A stretch of 64,000 nt of DNA from Simmondsia chinensis (Eukaryota > Streptophyta > Magnoliopsida > Caryophyllales > Simmondsiaceae). This document shows positions 32,658 through 44,695 of this stretch, one piece after another. Position numbers and translations under genes: made by a program. The stretch is taken from positions 22,949,739 to 23,013,738 of the forward strand of contig JAGTTD010000010.1 in the NCBI GenBank assembly GCA_018398585.1, given 5' to 3'. Under the pieces are notes generated by a model. The model had not been told where the DNA came from and did no database searches. It saw only the letters and a list, made by a program, of their open reading frames with translations. Within the stretch, counting starts at the first letter, position 1. Each line of letters opens with the position of its first letter.

Positions 32658-34808
32658 TGTTATGATTAACTACTCTAGTTATTAATGAATCTAACTCTGA
32701 TGCCAATTGTTGAGTTCACAGTTCACCAACTGTGGTAACCACAAATGCACCTGTCAGAGCACTCAGCGTAGGCGACTCTTTTCATTACCTAAGCCCTCGG
32801 TCGGAAAGTCACACATTGTGACACCTCATGCACGAGAGTTTCTAGGATTAGGGTTATCTCAATAGATCCCTTTGCTCTGATACTAGTTGTTGGGACGAAT
32901 TTCAAAAATCCTCCCCAATTTAGTTAAGTTAACACACCGGAACGTTTAAAATTCCTAATTTTAATCCTAAGAATGATTTAAAATTTCTAATTTTAAATCT
33001 ACATATTTAATCCTTAATTTAAATCTATGGGCCTCTACTTTAATATATTCATAACAATAACATGAACTTATAACAAGAATAATAAGAAAAGCTGTAAATA
33101 AATAGAAAAGCGAAAACTTAAAAGAGAAGGAAAGAAGAATACCTGAAATTACTTCAATAATAAGAATACCGGAATGATAATAACCCCACAAACCCAAGAA
33201 AATCGAGATCTAACGGTCTTCTACCTAATGAGCTCGAATTATCCAGAAGGTGGGCTCCGAAAAATATTAAACTAAAGAAAGAAAAATTTCAACGGAAACT
33301 TTTCTCTCCAACTGGGTCCCCAAAAGTCAATGTTTTCTAAGACCCTTAATTGAGAATTAGATGCCAAACCTTTGGAATATGTACCTCTATTTATAGCAGT
33401 TTACCGGAGCGAAAAACAACAAATTTTATTCGCAGTTGTTAAACAAAACGCGACGGTTTGTATTAAAAACAGGTTAAATGTAGCATTTCTTATCGTTCAT
33501 ATCACGCCCTTTGCTGTCCACACCCAAAGGCGCAGGTCAATCCTCCTTTCACGTGTCGCATGTTGATTGGTTGCTAATGCTTCACACAGATTATCATACC
33601 TATGCGCGATTTTTTTTCCCCACAAGTAAAAAATTCATCTTATGAATTTTAATTTTTAAACATTATTTTATTTTATAATTTTTAAATTTTATTCATCTCA
33701 TGAATAATGTTTGGTAAAATTAAATTTAGCATCTCATGGATAAATAATTCATCTCATGAATTCTTTAATATTTTTCTGATGGCAATAAATACAAAGGCTT
33801 GTGCAGAGACCTCGTGGACAACTTAAATCTAGCTCCAAATGGTTAAATTAATTACCATCTCATAATAAAAATTTAATTATATTTTAATGAGACTTAATTC
33901 TACTCAATAAATCTCATTGCACTATAGACTTAAATTATTTATTCGATATTTTTCAAATTGACTGTATTGTTGACAACAACCCCTCTACCTAGATGTCCAT
34001 GACAAAGAATAAGTATAACTACTACCTTGATCCTTCTCACATCTTCTCCAGTAGTTACCAACTAGCCCTTCACTGAATAATTCATTTATGCTTGAACAAA
34101 TTCATAGTATAAATTTCAAATGTCAAACACTTGGAATACTTTGGCCAAAATTTTTGAACTATTCAAATACTTCCGAATCAATTAAAGGGACATTTGTATC
34201 TTATAAAAGACTGTAGATTCCCTATTGAATACCTGATCCTTGTCACACTTCATGCTGCTATCTAGTGTACGTGAGAATTCAGTCATTTGTCTAGACCTTA
34301 CTTACAACACACCAAAGTAACTAACATTCCATTCACAAGTCCAGAATACTCTCATGATTTAGAGTCATCGTTCAAACAGTATAACATGATTTACTCATCT
34401 CCGATAGTAGTCTAGAAACAAGCAATTCACATGACCCAAGTCAGCGTGTCAAACTTATTAAACACACCAACCTAACACTTTTGGATCGCCATTCACATGA
34501 CCAAGACAAGTCATCTAAAGTGTTAAGTCACACTTTTAACAATCGACCATGAGTTACTCAAATAACATTTCATACCATATGTTCCAATTTTATCTGTGGC
34601 TTAATCTCATTATCCACTTAGAACAAACATGTAAAATGTAATCTTAGGACTCTGTCCATCTCATAGACGATACTTAAAGGAAAATCACATGCAGCATAAA
34701 TGTTCACTTACACAAATTTAACAAGAAAATGATTGGAACTTTAATTTTATTCATTAATAAAGTAATATTAACAGATCAAATCTGGAATCTAGGATACTAT
34801 TCCTAACA
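32658..34808 (-). repeat. 5' LTR of element C (2.15 kb)
   Basis: Minus strand TGTTAGGAATAG...AATCATAACA. The most complete LTR of the A/C family here; it shows the segments deleted in the A left LTR. Contains CTATAAATAGAGG at about 33387-33399 on the minus strand (TATA box candidate). Right boundary falls inside an RTE LINE. Confidence 0.85.
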
Positions 34809-34844
34809 ATACTAAGTTTTGGATCTACCGAGCCTTAAGCCTTT

Positions 34845-35800
34845 CTATTCCAAGGCCCTTCTCCAAAGCTCTAGCTTCTCATTTACCTCACCTCTTGACT
34901 CACCCGCCAGAACTATAACATTCTCGAAAAGCATGCACCAAGGCACACCTCCTTGAATGCATCTAGTGAGCTCATCCATAACCAGAATAAACAGGAAGGG
35001 ACTCATGGCCGATCCTTGATTAAGCCCAACTGTAATTAGAAAAGAATCCATCTCTCGTTCCACTGTACGCACATTAGTCCATGTGTCCTCATACATGTCT
35101 TTAGTGGCTCGGATATAGCATATAGGGATGCCTTTCTTCTCAAAGACCCTCCATAGGACCTCCCTAGGCACTTTATCATATGCCTTCTCCTAATCAATAA
35201 AAACCATGTGAAGGTCCTTTCGTCCATCTCTATAATACTCAATAGTACGCTTTAGTAGATGGGTGGCTTCACTCTTAGATCTACCCGATATAAATTTAAT
35301 GGTTCTCTAAGACCCATGTTTGTTGTCGTAGCCTTCTTTCTATGACCCACTCCCAAAGCTTCATAATGTGGCTCATTAATTTCATACCACTATAGTTGGA
35401 ACAAAATCTGGATGTCGCCTTTGTTCTTATAGATCGGTATCAACGTGCTCTTCTTCCACTAGTCAGGCATCTTCTTGCCTTGAAGAATTTAGTTGAATAT
35501 TTTGTCAACCAACTTATGCCCTTCCCACCAGTGCACTTTCAGCCTCGACTGGTATTCCATCAGGCTAACTACTTTACCCCTACTCATGTTTCTTAAAGCT
35601 TCTCTGACTTCTTCAGCTCTAATGCGCCTACAGTAACGATAGTTTTGGTGTTCCTTAAAAGACTGGAGTTCCCCTAGGGATATATTACTATCCCCCTTCT
35701 CGTTGAACAAATCGTGGATGTAGGCTTTCCACCTTTCTTTAATTTTTTGCTCATCATTGAGCACCCGTCCTTCCTCCCCCTTGTTGCACTTTAGCTAATC
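34845..35800 (-). pseudogene. RTE LINE reverse transcriptase remnant
   Basis: Minus frames: ERWKAYIHDLFNE (about 35740), NYRYCRRIRAEEVREALRNM (about 35640), a [24 protein letters not shown] region near 35190-35130, [30 protein letters not shown] (about 35040-34980) and [20 protein letters not shown] (about 34930). The position of the catalytic FADD reads FENV, so the active-site aspartates are lost. ELWRRALE ends the recognisable part at 34845. Confidence 0.88.
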
Positions 35801-36340
35801 CAGGTCCCTAGTCCTCCGTTCTCTCACTTTAGCAATTTTGTATATGTCCCTTTCTCCCTCCTCAGTGTCCAATATCTTCAAGAAGTCGTCGTAGGCTTTG
35901 GATTGTGACACTTTGATTGCAATCTTTGATTCTTTCTCGACTTTTTTGTATTGTTGTTTCTTGTCCTCATCACCACTTTGATCACATTCCTTAAAGCAGT
36001 CCCTTTTGGCCTTAATCTTCTCTTGGACATCCTTCCACCACCACCATGATTATTTGTGGTTTGGAGCCCCACCCTTTGACTCGCCAAGTACTTCACGTGC
36101 CAACCCTTTAATTTTTTGCGCCATTTGGTTCCAAATGTAGTTTATATCCCCCTCCAGGTCCCCATCAAGCTTAGGCTTTATTCTTTCCTTAAAGGCTTGA
36201 TACTTGTCTCCCTTAAAGTCCCACCAACGAGCAAGTGACTGTGCGGATTTCCTAGTTCCCTTGCCCCTTCTCTTGGCCTTAACATCAGCACACAATACCT
36301 TATGGTACATGGTTAAGCCTTCCCTTGAGCTAACCTTACA
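35800..36340 (-). pseudogene. RTE LINE linker between endonuclease and RT
   Basis: Minus frame 36310-36050: MYHKVLCADVKAKRRGKGTR, LARWWDFKGDKYQAFKERIK, then WNQMAQKIKGLAREVLGESK, the usual RTE linker (RxxWWxLKG, then AREVLGES). It is followed by KRRLRPKGTALRNVIK and FLKILDTEEGER-like residues near 35880. Confidence 0.8.
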
Positions 36341-36349
36341 ATTCGTGCA

Positions 36350-36376
36350 GTTTTTTTTTTTTTTTTTTTTTTTTTG
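36350..36376. repeat. Poly(T) tract inside RTE LINE
   Basis: About 26 T residues (A on the coding strand) between the endonuclease C terminus (QIDYILLRKG) and the linker, where relatives encode only a short basic stretch. An A-run expansion or a small A-tailed insertion. Confidence 0.85.
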
Positions 36377-36379
36377 CTC

Positions 36380-36990
36380 CCTTCCTTAGTAATATGTAAT
36401 CGATCTGAGTTCTTGTTCCACCATGTTTATACATGATGATGTGCTCATCACGTGTTCTGAAGAAGGTGTTGGAAACCGTTAAGTCATAAGTGACCATAAA
36501 TTCTAGCACAGCTTTACCCTAATCGTTACCAGTTCCAAACCCATAGCCTCCATGGTGGGATGTGGATCCATGTGATGCCGCCCCCACATGCCTATTGAAA
36601 TCAGCACCTAGCGTTGCTTGTGCACTTTAGGGAATGCCTTGCATCAATATGTCTAAGTCCTCCCAAAATTTAGCCTCTCCTGCTCTGCTTACCCCATTTG
36701 TGGTGCATAAATGCTTATGACATTCAATATCTCCACATCTAAAATGAACTTGATGTTGATTATCCTATTGCCAATCCTAGACATTCCCACTATTTTGTCC
36801 TTATGGTGGCTATCCAGGACAATACCAACTCCAACCCTACCTCTAATCTCTCACATATACCATAATTTGATCCCAAAACATCCTTGGCTTTCATTCCAAC
36901 CCATTTGGTCTCTCAAAGACACAAGATGCTAATCTTTCTTCTCATCGTCATTTGGACCACTTCCATGGCTTGTCAAACCTTTAGACCAAA
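36380..36990 (-). pseudogene. RTE LINE endonuclease remnant
   Basis: Right to left on the minus strand: MEVVQMTMRRKISILCL then a stop, ETKWVG (36900-36960, catalytic ETKW region), GVGIVLDSHHKDKIVGMSRI (about 36830-36770), ISIYAPQMG (about 36690), GADFNRHVGA (about 36600; GDFN has become ADFN) and TRTQIDYILLRKG (about 36430-36385). It would nick target DNA. Stops and changed catalytic residues show loss of function. Confidence 0.82.
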
Positions 36991-37589
36991 TACTACTAAG
37001 TCAAATTCAACCCCACATCAATTCCAATTCAAATCCAAACTCCAACAGAAAAGGGACATTCCCCTATAACCTTATACCAACTTCATGTCCATCCCAACTA
37101 AAACTTTCATGTGACACATGAATGGTTCCGTTTACAAACCACAAGAACCACACTGGATCGACTACAAGGTCGAACCTTGTCCTTGCTCAAAAGCTCACAT
37201 GCAACACGCTCAAGGCGGCAACTGTTGAACGTGAAATTTTCACAGCTTTATGTATTAGTCCCTTATAGGTGGTGTTTATTAAAAAAAAAAATTTGCGTGT
37301 TATAGGTTAATCTTAAATTATTGTAATTAGACCTATATAATTTTAAATAAATGCTAAAATATGAAAGGTGGGCTCTAATTTATACAACAAAAAAAAAAAA
37401 AAAAAATTCACAAAACCATCCCTCACTCCTACATCTAAGACGTGGTGAGGGGAAACTATAGAATTTTCACTCGGTTTCTCTCATGTGGATTTTACATATA
37501 AAGTCTCCCTTTTTATTTCATTTTATGAGAATTCTTCCCACGGAAGAAAGGGGGAAGCCTGCCAAAAAAAAAAAAAAGAAAACTTTTTT

Positions 37590-37880
37590 GAAAAGCAAAT
37601 CAAGAAATGAATGAGAGAGAGAGAGACAGAGAGAGGAGAGAATTGAAGAAGAGAAAAGGGTGAAGTTAAAAAATTTAAAAAAAAGAAAAATTCATAAAAA
37701 GGAAGAAACATAAGAGAGAGGGGAGAAAACAAAGGAAAAAGAAGGAAAACAAGAAACTAGAGTCCACGGGCCAAAAAAAATTTCAAAAAAACAAAGAAGA
37801 AAACATGAGAGAAGAGGGGGGGGGGGGGGGGGGGGGGGGAAGGAAAAGGAAAAGCAAGAAAAAGAGGAGGAGAAAATTAA
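37590..37880. repeat. Purine-rich low-complexity tract with G run
   Basis: GA-rich plus strand including (GA)n at about 37612-37640 and a run of about 22 G residues at about 37817-37839. The opposite-strand open frame here is compositional. Confidence 0.85.
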
Positions 37881-38227
37881 ATTAAAGCAAAAAAAATTTA
37901 TTAGTATTAATTTTTTTTTAAAACAAATTTAAATTATTGATCCAAGGTGTACGATTTATCTTCTATAAACTTCTATCTTCTATTCCTTATTCTTGATTTG
38001 CTCCTTTGATGTTAATTTTTACCTATCTTTACCTATTTCAAATTAGTCTTGAAAAAAAAAAATTTATCTAAAATCGAATTCAAAAAATAAAATAAAATAT
38101 ATCTCTATGTTGCTTTAAACCTTAAAAAATGCTTTACCTGTGAAAAAATAAAAGAGAATTGATTTTGAAAATATTATACCCATAGTGAAACCAAAAAGAT
38201 CTGAGTTGGGTCAAGATTTGGACTTAT

Positions 38228-38465
38228 CGAGTCCATGGATTCTAGCGGTTTGAACAAATTATATGGACTCTAGCGGTTTATGGATTCTAACATATCCAAC
38301 AAAGTATACAGACTCTAGTGAGTCCATGGATTCTAGCGGATCCAACAAAGTATATGGACTCTAACGGGTCCTTGGATTCTAGCGGATCGAACAAATTATA
38401 ATAATTCTAACAGGTCCATGAATTCTAGCGGATCCAACAAATTATATGAACTTTAACGAGTCTTC
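38228..38465 (+). repeat. 46-bp minisatellite, five units
   Basis: Units begin near 38231, 38278, 38323, 38369 and 38415 with GTCCATGGATTCTAGCGG-type sequence, followed by TCCAACAAAnTATATGGACTC. Confidence 0.88.
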
Positions 38466-38863
38466 AAAGCCTAAGGATTTCAACATTTTAGTTTCAATTA
38501 TTGAAATGGACTTTGTGAGCCCAAGAAACCTAACGATTCTAATTAAACTCATTCGGATCCGTGAAATTTTTCTAGCGATTTCATAAAACTTTTTTTTTAT
38601 TTTTTTTTCTTTTTTTAAAAAAACTAAATTAAAAAAAAGAATAAAGAAAGGAAATAGAAGAAAGAAAGATTGGGGCACTGTACGTATATCCCACAAAAAA
38701 TATTTTTTATTTTTAGTTTTTCTTCTTTAAAGGAAAAAAAGAAAGAGAAAATAAAAATTAAAAAAAGGGAAAAGAAAACATGGAACAAAGAAAAAAATGA
38801 ATAAAAAAAGTTGTAGTAAAAATCCAAAATGTTCAAAATCAAATTAAAACTTTTTCCGATGGC

Positions 38864-39190
38864 TTTTTAGAACTACGGTAACCTGATCCCGAAAAATGTA
38901 CATAGGAAACCCCAAATAAAAAAGTTGGATGCGGTTACAAACATTAAAAATCAATTTGAAAAATTTGATATTCAAATTTTTAGAACTACGTTAACCTGAT
39001 CCTTAAAAGGGTAGGTAGGAAACCCGAGATAAAGAATTGGGTGCGGTTACAAACCTTAGAAAAAAAAAAAATCAATTTTCAAAAATTCAATGTTCTATTT
39101 TTAGAACTACTTGGACTTGATCCCCATAAAAGGCACGTAGGAAGCCCGAAATAAAATGTCGGGTGCAATCACAATTATTAAATATCAAAC
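38864..39190 (+). repeat. Triple repeat of 113-122 bp
   Basis: Three copies starting at about 38864, 38977 and 39099 with TTTTTAGAACTACG and AACCTGATCC, then GTAGGAAACCC and GGGTGCGGTTACAAA. Resembles tandem repeats seen in LTR or UTR regions of Tat elements. Confidence 0.85.
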
Positions 39191-39298
39191 AGGAAATGCC
39201 GGACTCATGTGGTTTGACCTAGGAGGACCTAAAATTAAGGCTGATTTGACCAAGGTACAAAATGACATAAAAGGACCATGAGCTCAAAGTTCAAATAC

Positions 39299-39425
39299 AA
39301 CAACAACAGTCCCAGTGCCTTGCGGCTCCCGCATAACGCAGGGTCTGGGGGGGGTGATGTACGCAGCCTTACCCCTTCCGGCAGGAAAGGAGACTGTTTC
39401 CGGGGACCCCCAACCTGCTTGATCC
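39299..39425 (-). mobile_element. SINE-like element (Au-type 3' region)
   Basis: 127 bp flanked by a perfect 15-bp TSD CTCAAAGTTCAAATA (39284-39298 and 39426-39440). Minus strand contains GGTAAGGCTGCGTACATC, CCAGACCCTGCG and ATGCGGGAGCCGC, then ends in (TTG)n, like Au-type plant SINEs. The pol III head is not obvious, so it may be 5' truncated. Confidence 0.8.
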
Positions 39426-39589
39426 CTCAAAGTTCAAATAAAAAAAAGAAATATAAATGAGTTGAACTGCAAACTGCTTGATCCCTTAAAGATTACATAG
39501 GTAACAAAGTTTAGGTGCAGCCTAAATAAAAAAATAAATTCTTTTTTTTTTTTCTCGTGGGAGGAATATTATGTTAACACTTCGACCAA

Positions 39590-40690
39590 TTGACTAATCT
39601 CAGTTTGACTCGGGTGACCTAAAACCAAATGACGTCTACGTCCGGCCTAAATCCAAAACCACTTACATGTTAAATCCAAATCCAAAAAAACTTCCACGTC
39701 AAACCAAATTTAAAAAAAGAAAAAAAAAAAAGGCTTCCATGCCAAGCCTAAACCCAAATTAAATTTTATTTTGTACCCGAATCTAAATTTATTTTTATCG
39801 AGCTCAAACTCAAATTCAAAATAACCTCAAATTGATTTCTATGTCAAAACCTAAATAGACATCCATGTCATACCTAAAGTTACCCTAACTTTTATGTCAA
39901 ATCCAAGCTCAAAAAAAATAAGCAAATAAAACTCATATGTCAAATTTAAACTCAAATCCAAATTCCAAAGCCAAAATGACTTTTATGTCGAACCCAAATT
40001 CAAAACAATTTACCCTAATGTTAAACTAAAGTATATATCAAGCATAAAATCAAATTGACTTCGATGTCCTGTTTAAATCCAAAATCGACTTTTATGTCAA
40101 ATCCAAATTCAAAAGAGCTTCGATGCCAAACCAAATTTAAACTCAAAACAAATTCCTAAACCAAGTGGACTTCTATGTTAAGAACAAATGCAAATCAAAT
40201 CCCTACGTCAATTGCAAATTCTAAATGCTAAGCCAAATAGAAATGTCTTCCAAGTTAAATTCAAGTCCAAGTGACATTTCGGTCAATTTTAAGCGTGAGT
40301 CAATTTCTAATCTAAATGAAATCCAAGTCAAATAATCCGATATAAAATGACTTTCCAGTCAAACAGAAACTCGAGACTACTTTTAAGTCTAACAGATGGA
40401 GGTCTTAATTACTTCCCAACCAAACAAACAAAAATCCAAATTTCCAAATTAAACCCAAATTTTCAAGTCAAATCTAAACTAAAGCCAAATCAAGTCCAAT
40501 ATTATTTCTGAGTCAAACCTCAACCCTAGTCAAACTCCAGTCCAAAAAGACTTCGGAGTCAAGCCTAAATCCAAAGTACTTTTCAAGTCAAGCCTCAACA
40601 CAAATGACTACTAAGTCACCACTAAACCTAAATAACCTTCAAGTCGAACACAAATACAAACAAGCCTCAAACGTCTCTTATGGACTTAAA
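39590..40690. repeat. Degenerate CAAATCCAAA / TTATGTCAAA repeat field
   Basis: About 1.1 kb of diverged 30-45-bp units alternating AAnCCAAATTCAAA with CTTnnATGTCAAAnC. No open frame of note. Probably expanded non-coding DNA of the Tat-type LTR. Confidence 0.7.
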
Positions 40691-40904
40691 CCAATTAATT
40701 GTCTAGTCACCTAGTCGATTGATTGAAACATAAATATATCATCAGTCAGAATCAAAGGATAATCTTTTAAGGGAGATGTAATTAAAAGGTGTACATCACC
40801 TTGAATAGGGTCATTTCCTAAATTAATAAAACCTATATACACATTATATATAGGGAAATTCATGTTCTGTAAATTTCATATTTTAACAGAGTACTACGAG
40901 GGAC

Positions 40905-42140
40905 ATTAAACTGTCCCAAGTCAACAGAGTACTATGAGGCACAAATTCTTCTTCGATGGTGAGTTTGGAGAATTATATAAAAGGGACGCTAATGGAGTGC
41001 TTCTCAAGTGCCTTAAATTGGACGAAGCAATACTAGTGATGGTATGGGCCCCAAGGGTATTTGTGGACCCCATCTAGCTAGCAATAAATTGCACTGGCTC
41101 ACCAGGCATTATAGCTACTATTGGCCATCCATGATGGAGGATTGCATTCAATATGCCAAAGGATGCAAAGCATGTCAAAGGCATGGTCATGTATCCAAAG
41201 TCCCTACTATTGAGATGCATGCCTTTGTCAAACCTTATCCATTTAGAGGCTGGGAAATGGATCCATAGGAGAGATTAATCCTCCATACATCAAACAACAC
41301 TCTTATATCCTTGTGGCCACTGATTACTTCACCAAATGGGTAGAGGCTAATCCATATAGGAATATCAATCAGCATGATGTCATTGAATTTATCAAGGAAT
41401 ATATCCTGTGTAGGTTTGGCATTCCATAGACTATCACAGTGGACCATGCTAAAGTCTTTAATGGAGCAGAGGTAAAAGAGTTTACCAGGAGTTTCAATAT
41501 AAAAATCTTGAACTCAACACCTTATGATGCTCAAGCTAATGGCCAGGCAGAATCAACTAATAAGATTCTAAAAGACAACATTGAGAAGATGCTTGAGGAC
41601 AATTCCAGAAGGTGGCATGAATTACTAATAGATGCCCTATGGACTTACAGAACCTTAAAAAAGATGCCAGTAGGATGACTCCTTTTCATTTAACATGTGG
41701 CCGTGATGCAGCACTGCTTGTGGATGTAATGGTTCAATCTATTAGATTAGCTCATCAAGGGAAATTCTCTAAACTTGAATATGAGAAGTCCATGATGGAT
41801 GAACTCACAAATCTAGACCAAGTGAGGCTTAATGCTTTGCACAAGTTGGAAACTCAAAAGAAAAGAGTTGCCAAAGCCTACAACAAAAGGGTCAAACCTA
41901 GGTCTTTTGACTTGGGGATTTGGTCTGAAATGTGATCTTGCCCGTTGGCCAAAAGGACCGTGTCTTTCGTAAGTGGTCCCCAAATTGGGAAGGCCCATTT
42001 AGAGTCATTGAAGTATTTAGGGGAAATGCTTATTTACTTTAAGACTTAGATGGGAGAACTCATCCAAGGGCCATCAATGGAAGGTTCCTAAAGAAATATG
42101 TGCATCCATCTGGGATTCTAACAAGGAAGTCCTTAGGTTT
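40905..42140 (+). pseudogene. Tat-lineage gypsy integrase with C-terminal tail
   Basis: FFFDGELxxLYKRDANGVLL leads into the zinc region ICGPHLASNKLHWLTRHYSY, YYWPSMMEDC and AKGCKACQRHG (41060-41190). Core: LVATDYFTKWVEANPY (Asp at 41322-41324), TVDHAKVFNG (Asp at 41442-41444) and NGQAESTNKI (Glu at 41550-41552), keeping DD35E spacing. Then WHELLIDALWTYRT, PFHLTCGRDA and a C-terminal region (PVGQKD, RKWSPNWEGPFRVIE, NGRFLKKYVHPS to about 42110). It inserts element cDNA. Stops at 41266, 41428-41430 and after 41930 and frameshifts kill it. RT and RNase H are absent upstream. Confidence 0.9.
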
Positions 42141-42430
42141 AGATTTCCAGAGTTATGGGCTCAGTTTCAATATCAAAGCCTGGAGGGTCAATTTCAAGAT
42201 TCCTAGGTAAAATAAAATAAAAGACAAAAGAACCATCAAACCGAGAGAGTATTGAATGAATGCAATGCGTATTTCATTAAGGTTGGGAGATTACATGGCT
42301 TACAAATATTACAAATGAGGAGCTTGTGAAAGCCAAAGTCTTTTTACAAAGACAATCAAAAGACTGCAGTCCTAATCCTCACTAAAGACTCCTCAATTGA
42401 GGATAACTAGATGGTGGCATCACTTAGCTT
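42141..42430. other. Tat 3' non-coding stretch
   Basis: Follows the integrase tail; contains no recognisable gene. ATTTCATTAAGGTTGGGAGA-type sequence near 42270 may begin the antisense region's 3' UTR. Confidence 0.4.
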
Positions 42431-43760
42431 GAGATCGAAGCAGAGAGCTCGTCTTGAGTAGCTTGACTCTTTCTCTAAGCTTCCGTAAGGGCTTCTTCAA
42501 TGCCATCTACCACTGAACCTTAAGAGGTGTATTGTTCTCTCAAGGAAAGTAGCTCCTCTTTAAGGTGCTATAATCTTTCCTCTAAGCTGTGAATCTCATT
42601 CTCCAAGGCCCTAATTCCTTGGGCTTGTTGGTCTTGAGTTCATTTTGCTTCTTTGAGTTCTTCAAGCAAGGGCTCCATGCATCCTAGGCTAGCTTAATGC
42701 CCTAAGGCTCTAATGGCATCTTGGCACTGTCGTTTTCTCTGATGGAAGGCTTCAAATTCTTGAATCTTTAGGAGTACCTCCTTAAGGACTTTGAGCTCCT
42801 TGGCAATGGTAGGGGCCACCCTTTGATCTTCCTGCAAAGCTCTCAAGAGGGACATGGCTTCTTCAAAAATAGCTCCCTCCGCAAGGGGTAATAACAGGGA
42901 AGTGTATGATCTCCTTTAAACCTTTGAAGCTTTGGGAGACTCCTGGTCTAGCTGTTAAAAAAGGCTAGTCTTCCTCTTGCCTCAAATTTTTCCAATGGAG
43001 AAGCCACTTCCTCTAGTCTTGATGTGGGGGCAGTCCTTGGAGGAGTAATCTAGAAGAGGATCAGCCAAATTAGTCAAGGCTTTAACTTTGGGAAAACAGC
43101 CAAAGTTCAAAAAGAAGTTCCTTTACCTTTGAGGCCTCACTCTGGGGTACAGAAGGTGTTGATACAAGAAGGGTTTCCGATGGAGTTGCTGGTGAGGTTC
43201 CCACCACTGGAGTTTCTGCAGCTAGTGTGGTTGCTGCTGGCTTTATGGCTTCCCTAAGGAAGTTCTTGAGTATTTACACTTGCATATTAGGACCAAAACA
43301 TGGTTCAAGACATTGAAGATGTAAAGGTCAGATAAGTTTATACCTTCAGGGGGTTCCTCCATGGAGATTGGTGCTCCTAGAAGAAAGAGCGGAGCCTGAA
43401 CAAGTCCCTGAAACAAAGTGGCCGGAAGAGTCGCCTCTTTAGAAGGAAAACTAAAGATTGGCTCCATTGTAGAGGTAGCCACATCTCCAACACTTAAACT
43501 TATTGACTCAGTGTCTTAAGGGGGCTTTGTGACAGCCTCTTGAGATGGAGAATCTGGAATCTCAATTATATAAGGAGTTGGTTCTTCTGGTGACTGTTGA
43601 AGGCCATATCAGAAGACTGCTTTAATAAAGCAAATGAAAATACCAATTGAGAAAGACTAATACCTCAGTTGCAGGGAGCCTGGTTTTATTTTTTCCCTTC
43701 TCATTAATTGTGAGATGAGTATTTCCTCTTCTTCTTCTCATCAAGGTTCTTAGGATCTTC
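42430..43760 (-). pseudogene. Antisense coiled-coil coding remnant, copy 2
   Basis: Minus strand, several frames. From the right: MATSTMEPIFSFPSKEATLP, APLFLLGAPISMEEPPEGIN (43490-43340), a serine/proline-rich region, then heptad-rich segments (LKVLKEVLLKIQEFEAFHQ, LRALENEIHSLEERL, LKEELLSL) down to 42430. Colinear with copy 1 at 44695-46130. Tat elements are known to carry antisense ORFs between pol and the 3' LTR, some with a plant mobile domain; position and strand fit, but I do not see that domain. Function unknown. Confidence 0.55.
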
Positions 43761-43764
43761 TTTT

Positions 43765-44695
43765 ATCATGAATGTACTAACAAAACCAACACTCAAAAAA
43801 CAAAGTGCTCAATTAAAAGCCAAGGCATAACTAGGAAAACCTACTTTGGCTAGACACCATCGCATTTAAATACAATGGAGATTTAGGATCATGTTCCCTA
43901 CATAGTTCATATATGGTTTCATCTAGCCTTTACAAGGAACCTTTTAAATGAGTAGTATTCACAATAGGGCTTCCCTAGAACCTTGAGGGCAGTGTCAAGC
44001 TAAAAGATATCATGTCATCAAGCATTTATTTCCCTTACAATCTCTCTCGAGGGAGGTGATGTCATATTCACCACTTCTGTTTGACCTAATCCCTTTGATT
44101 TTTGGTCTTTGTTATTTTCAACTTCCATTTCATATTTGAAGGACTTCTTGATAGCTTGATCTTTGAACTTCAAAAGATGTACTATAGAATTATCTATATT
44201 ACTTATATTCAAGCCGAAGATATAATAACCTTTTACCACCTACACTCATGGTGTCCTTAAGGGTCATTTATGAGGGCTATTAGTTCTGTCAATTAAGACC
44301 GAGTTCTCTCATTCAAACCTAGCGAGCCATGAATCTAATCATTTGTTAATATTACAAGAAGTTCAACCTGTTTTATTCGCTTTCCCACAACTTAATATAA
44401 AGAATGCCTATTCCTCGACAAATTTAATATTCTTTGTTAAAATCACCGTTTGATCTTTCAAACACTTTATTACTTAGAAGAGCAAAATAAACTTCAAATT
44501 TCCTTGAGAAGGATTTCATCTAGTCCAATCACATATTACAATATTTTATTTCTCTATTATCTTGAAGGAACTAGATTTTAGAGCCAATAAAATCAACATT
44601 AATTTTGATATGATTACTCATTATACAAAAATGACTTAGATTGTTGGAGAACATACGGGAATAATGAGCAATCATTATAGGAGGTATGTTGTTGG
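43765..44695 (-). repeat. 0.9-kb segment, inverted copy at 49118-50030
   Basis: Reverse-complement relative of 49118-50030. Both encode a conserved stretch VKGYYIFGLNxxNID, then VHLxKFKDQAIxxSFKYxME and VNMTSP, followed by RLDETIYxLCREHD in another frame. Not recognised. It sits between the two coiled-coil copies. Confidence 0.85.

Larger units (their letters stand above)
31406..34808 (-). mobile_element. Long-LTR element C, inverted relative of A
   Basis: Minus-strand copy of the A family: interior 32657 down to 31406 (continued at 26537-26425), primer site 32643-32655, and 5' LTR 32658-34808. The interior is non-coding and carries the hairpin array (31745-32060) and ATTTAAATTGTTTAAAT repeats (32390-32530) seen in A. 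Interrupted by E and by A itself. It truncates the RTE LINE at 34809. Confidence 0.82.
34809..37290 (-). mobile_element. RTE-type LINE, truncated
   Basis: Minus-strand non-LTR element with N-terminal endonuclease (about 36990-36380), linker and RT (36310-34845), in the order and motif style of the plant RTE clade. Its 3' part is cut by element C at 34808. Frame breaks throughout. The 5' region (37000-37290) has no clear domain. Confidence 0.85.
37298..40888. mobile_element. Probable long LTR of a Tat-type gypsy element
   Basis: Candidate ends TGTTATAGG (37298) and TTTTAACA (40888) with TGTTA/TAACA inverted ends. Contents are typical of long Tat-lineage LTRs: purine-rich leader, minisatellites, a 113-122-bp triple repeat and an AT-rich tail with TATATAGGG (about 40850). 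Sequence to its right is Tat-type pol. There is no primer site beside it and the flanks (ttgcg, gagta) do not match, so it could be a truncated or rearranged LTR. Confidence 0.5.

Noticed and set aside
37298..40888. A complete solo LTR
   Set aside because: The flanking pentamers do not match and Tat pol lies directly to the right, so I keep it as a probable LTR only.
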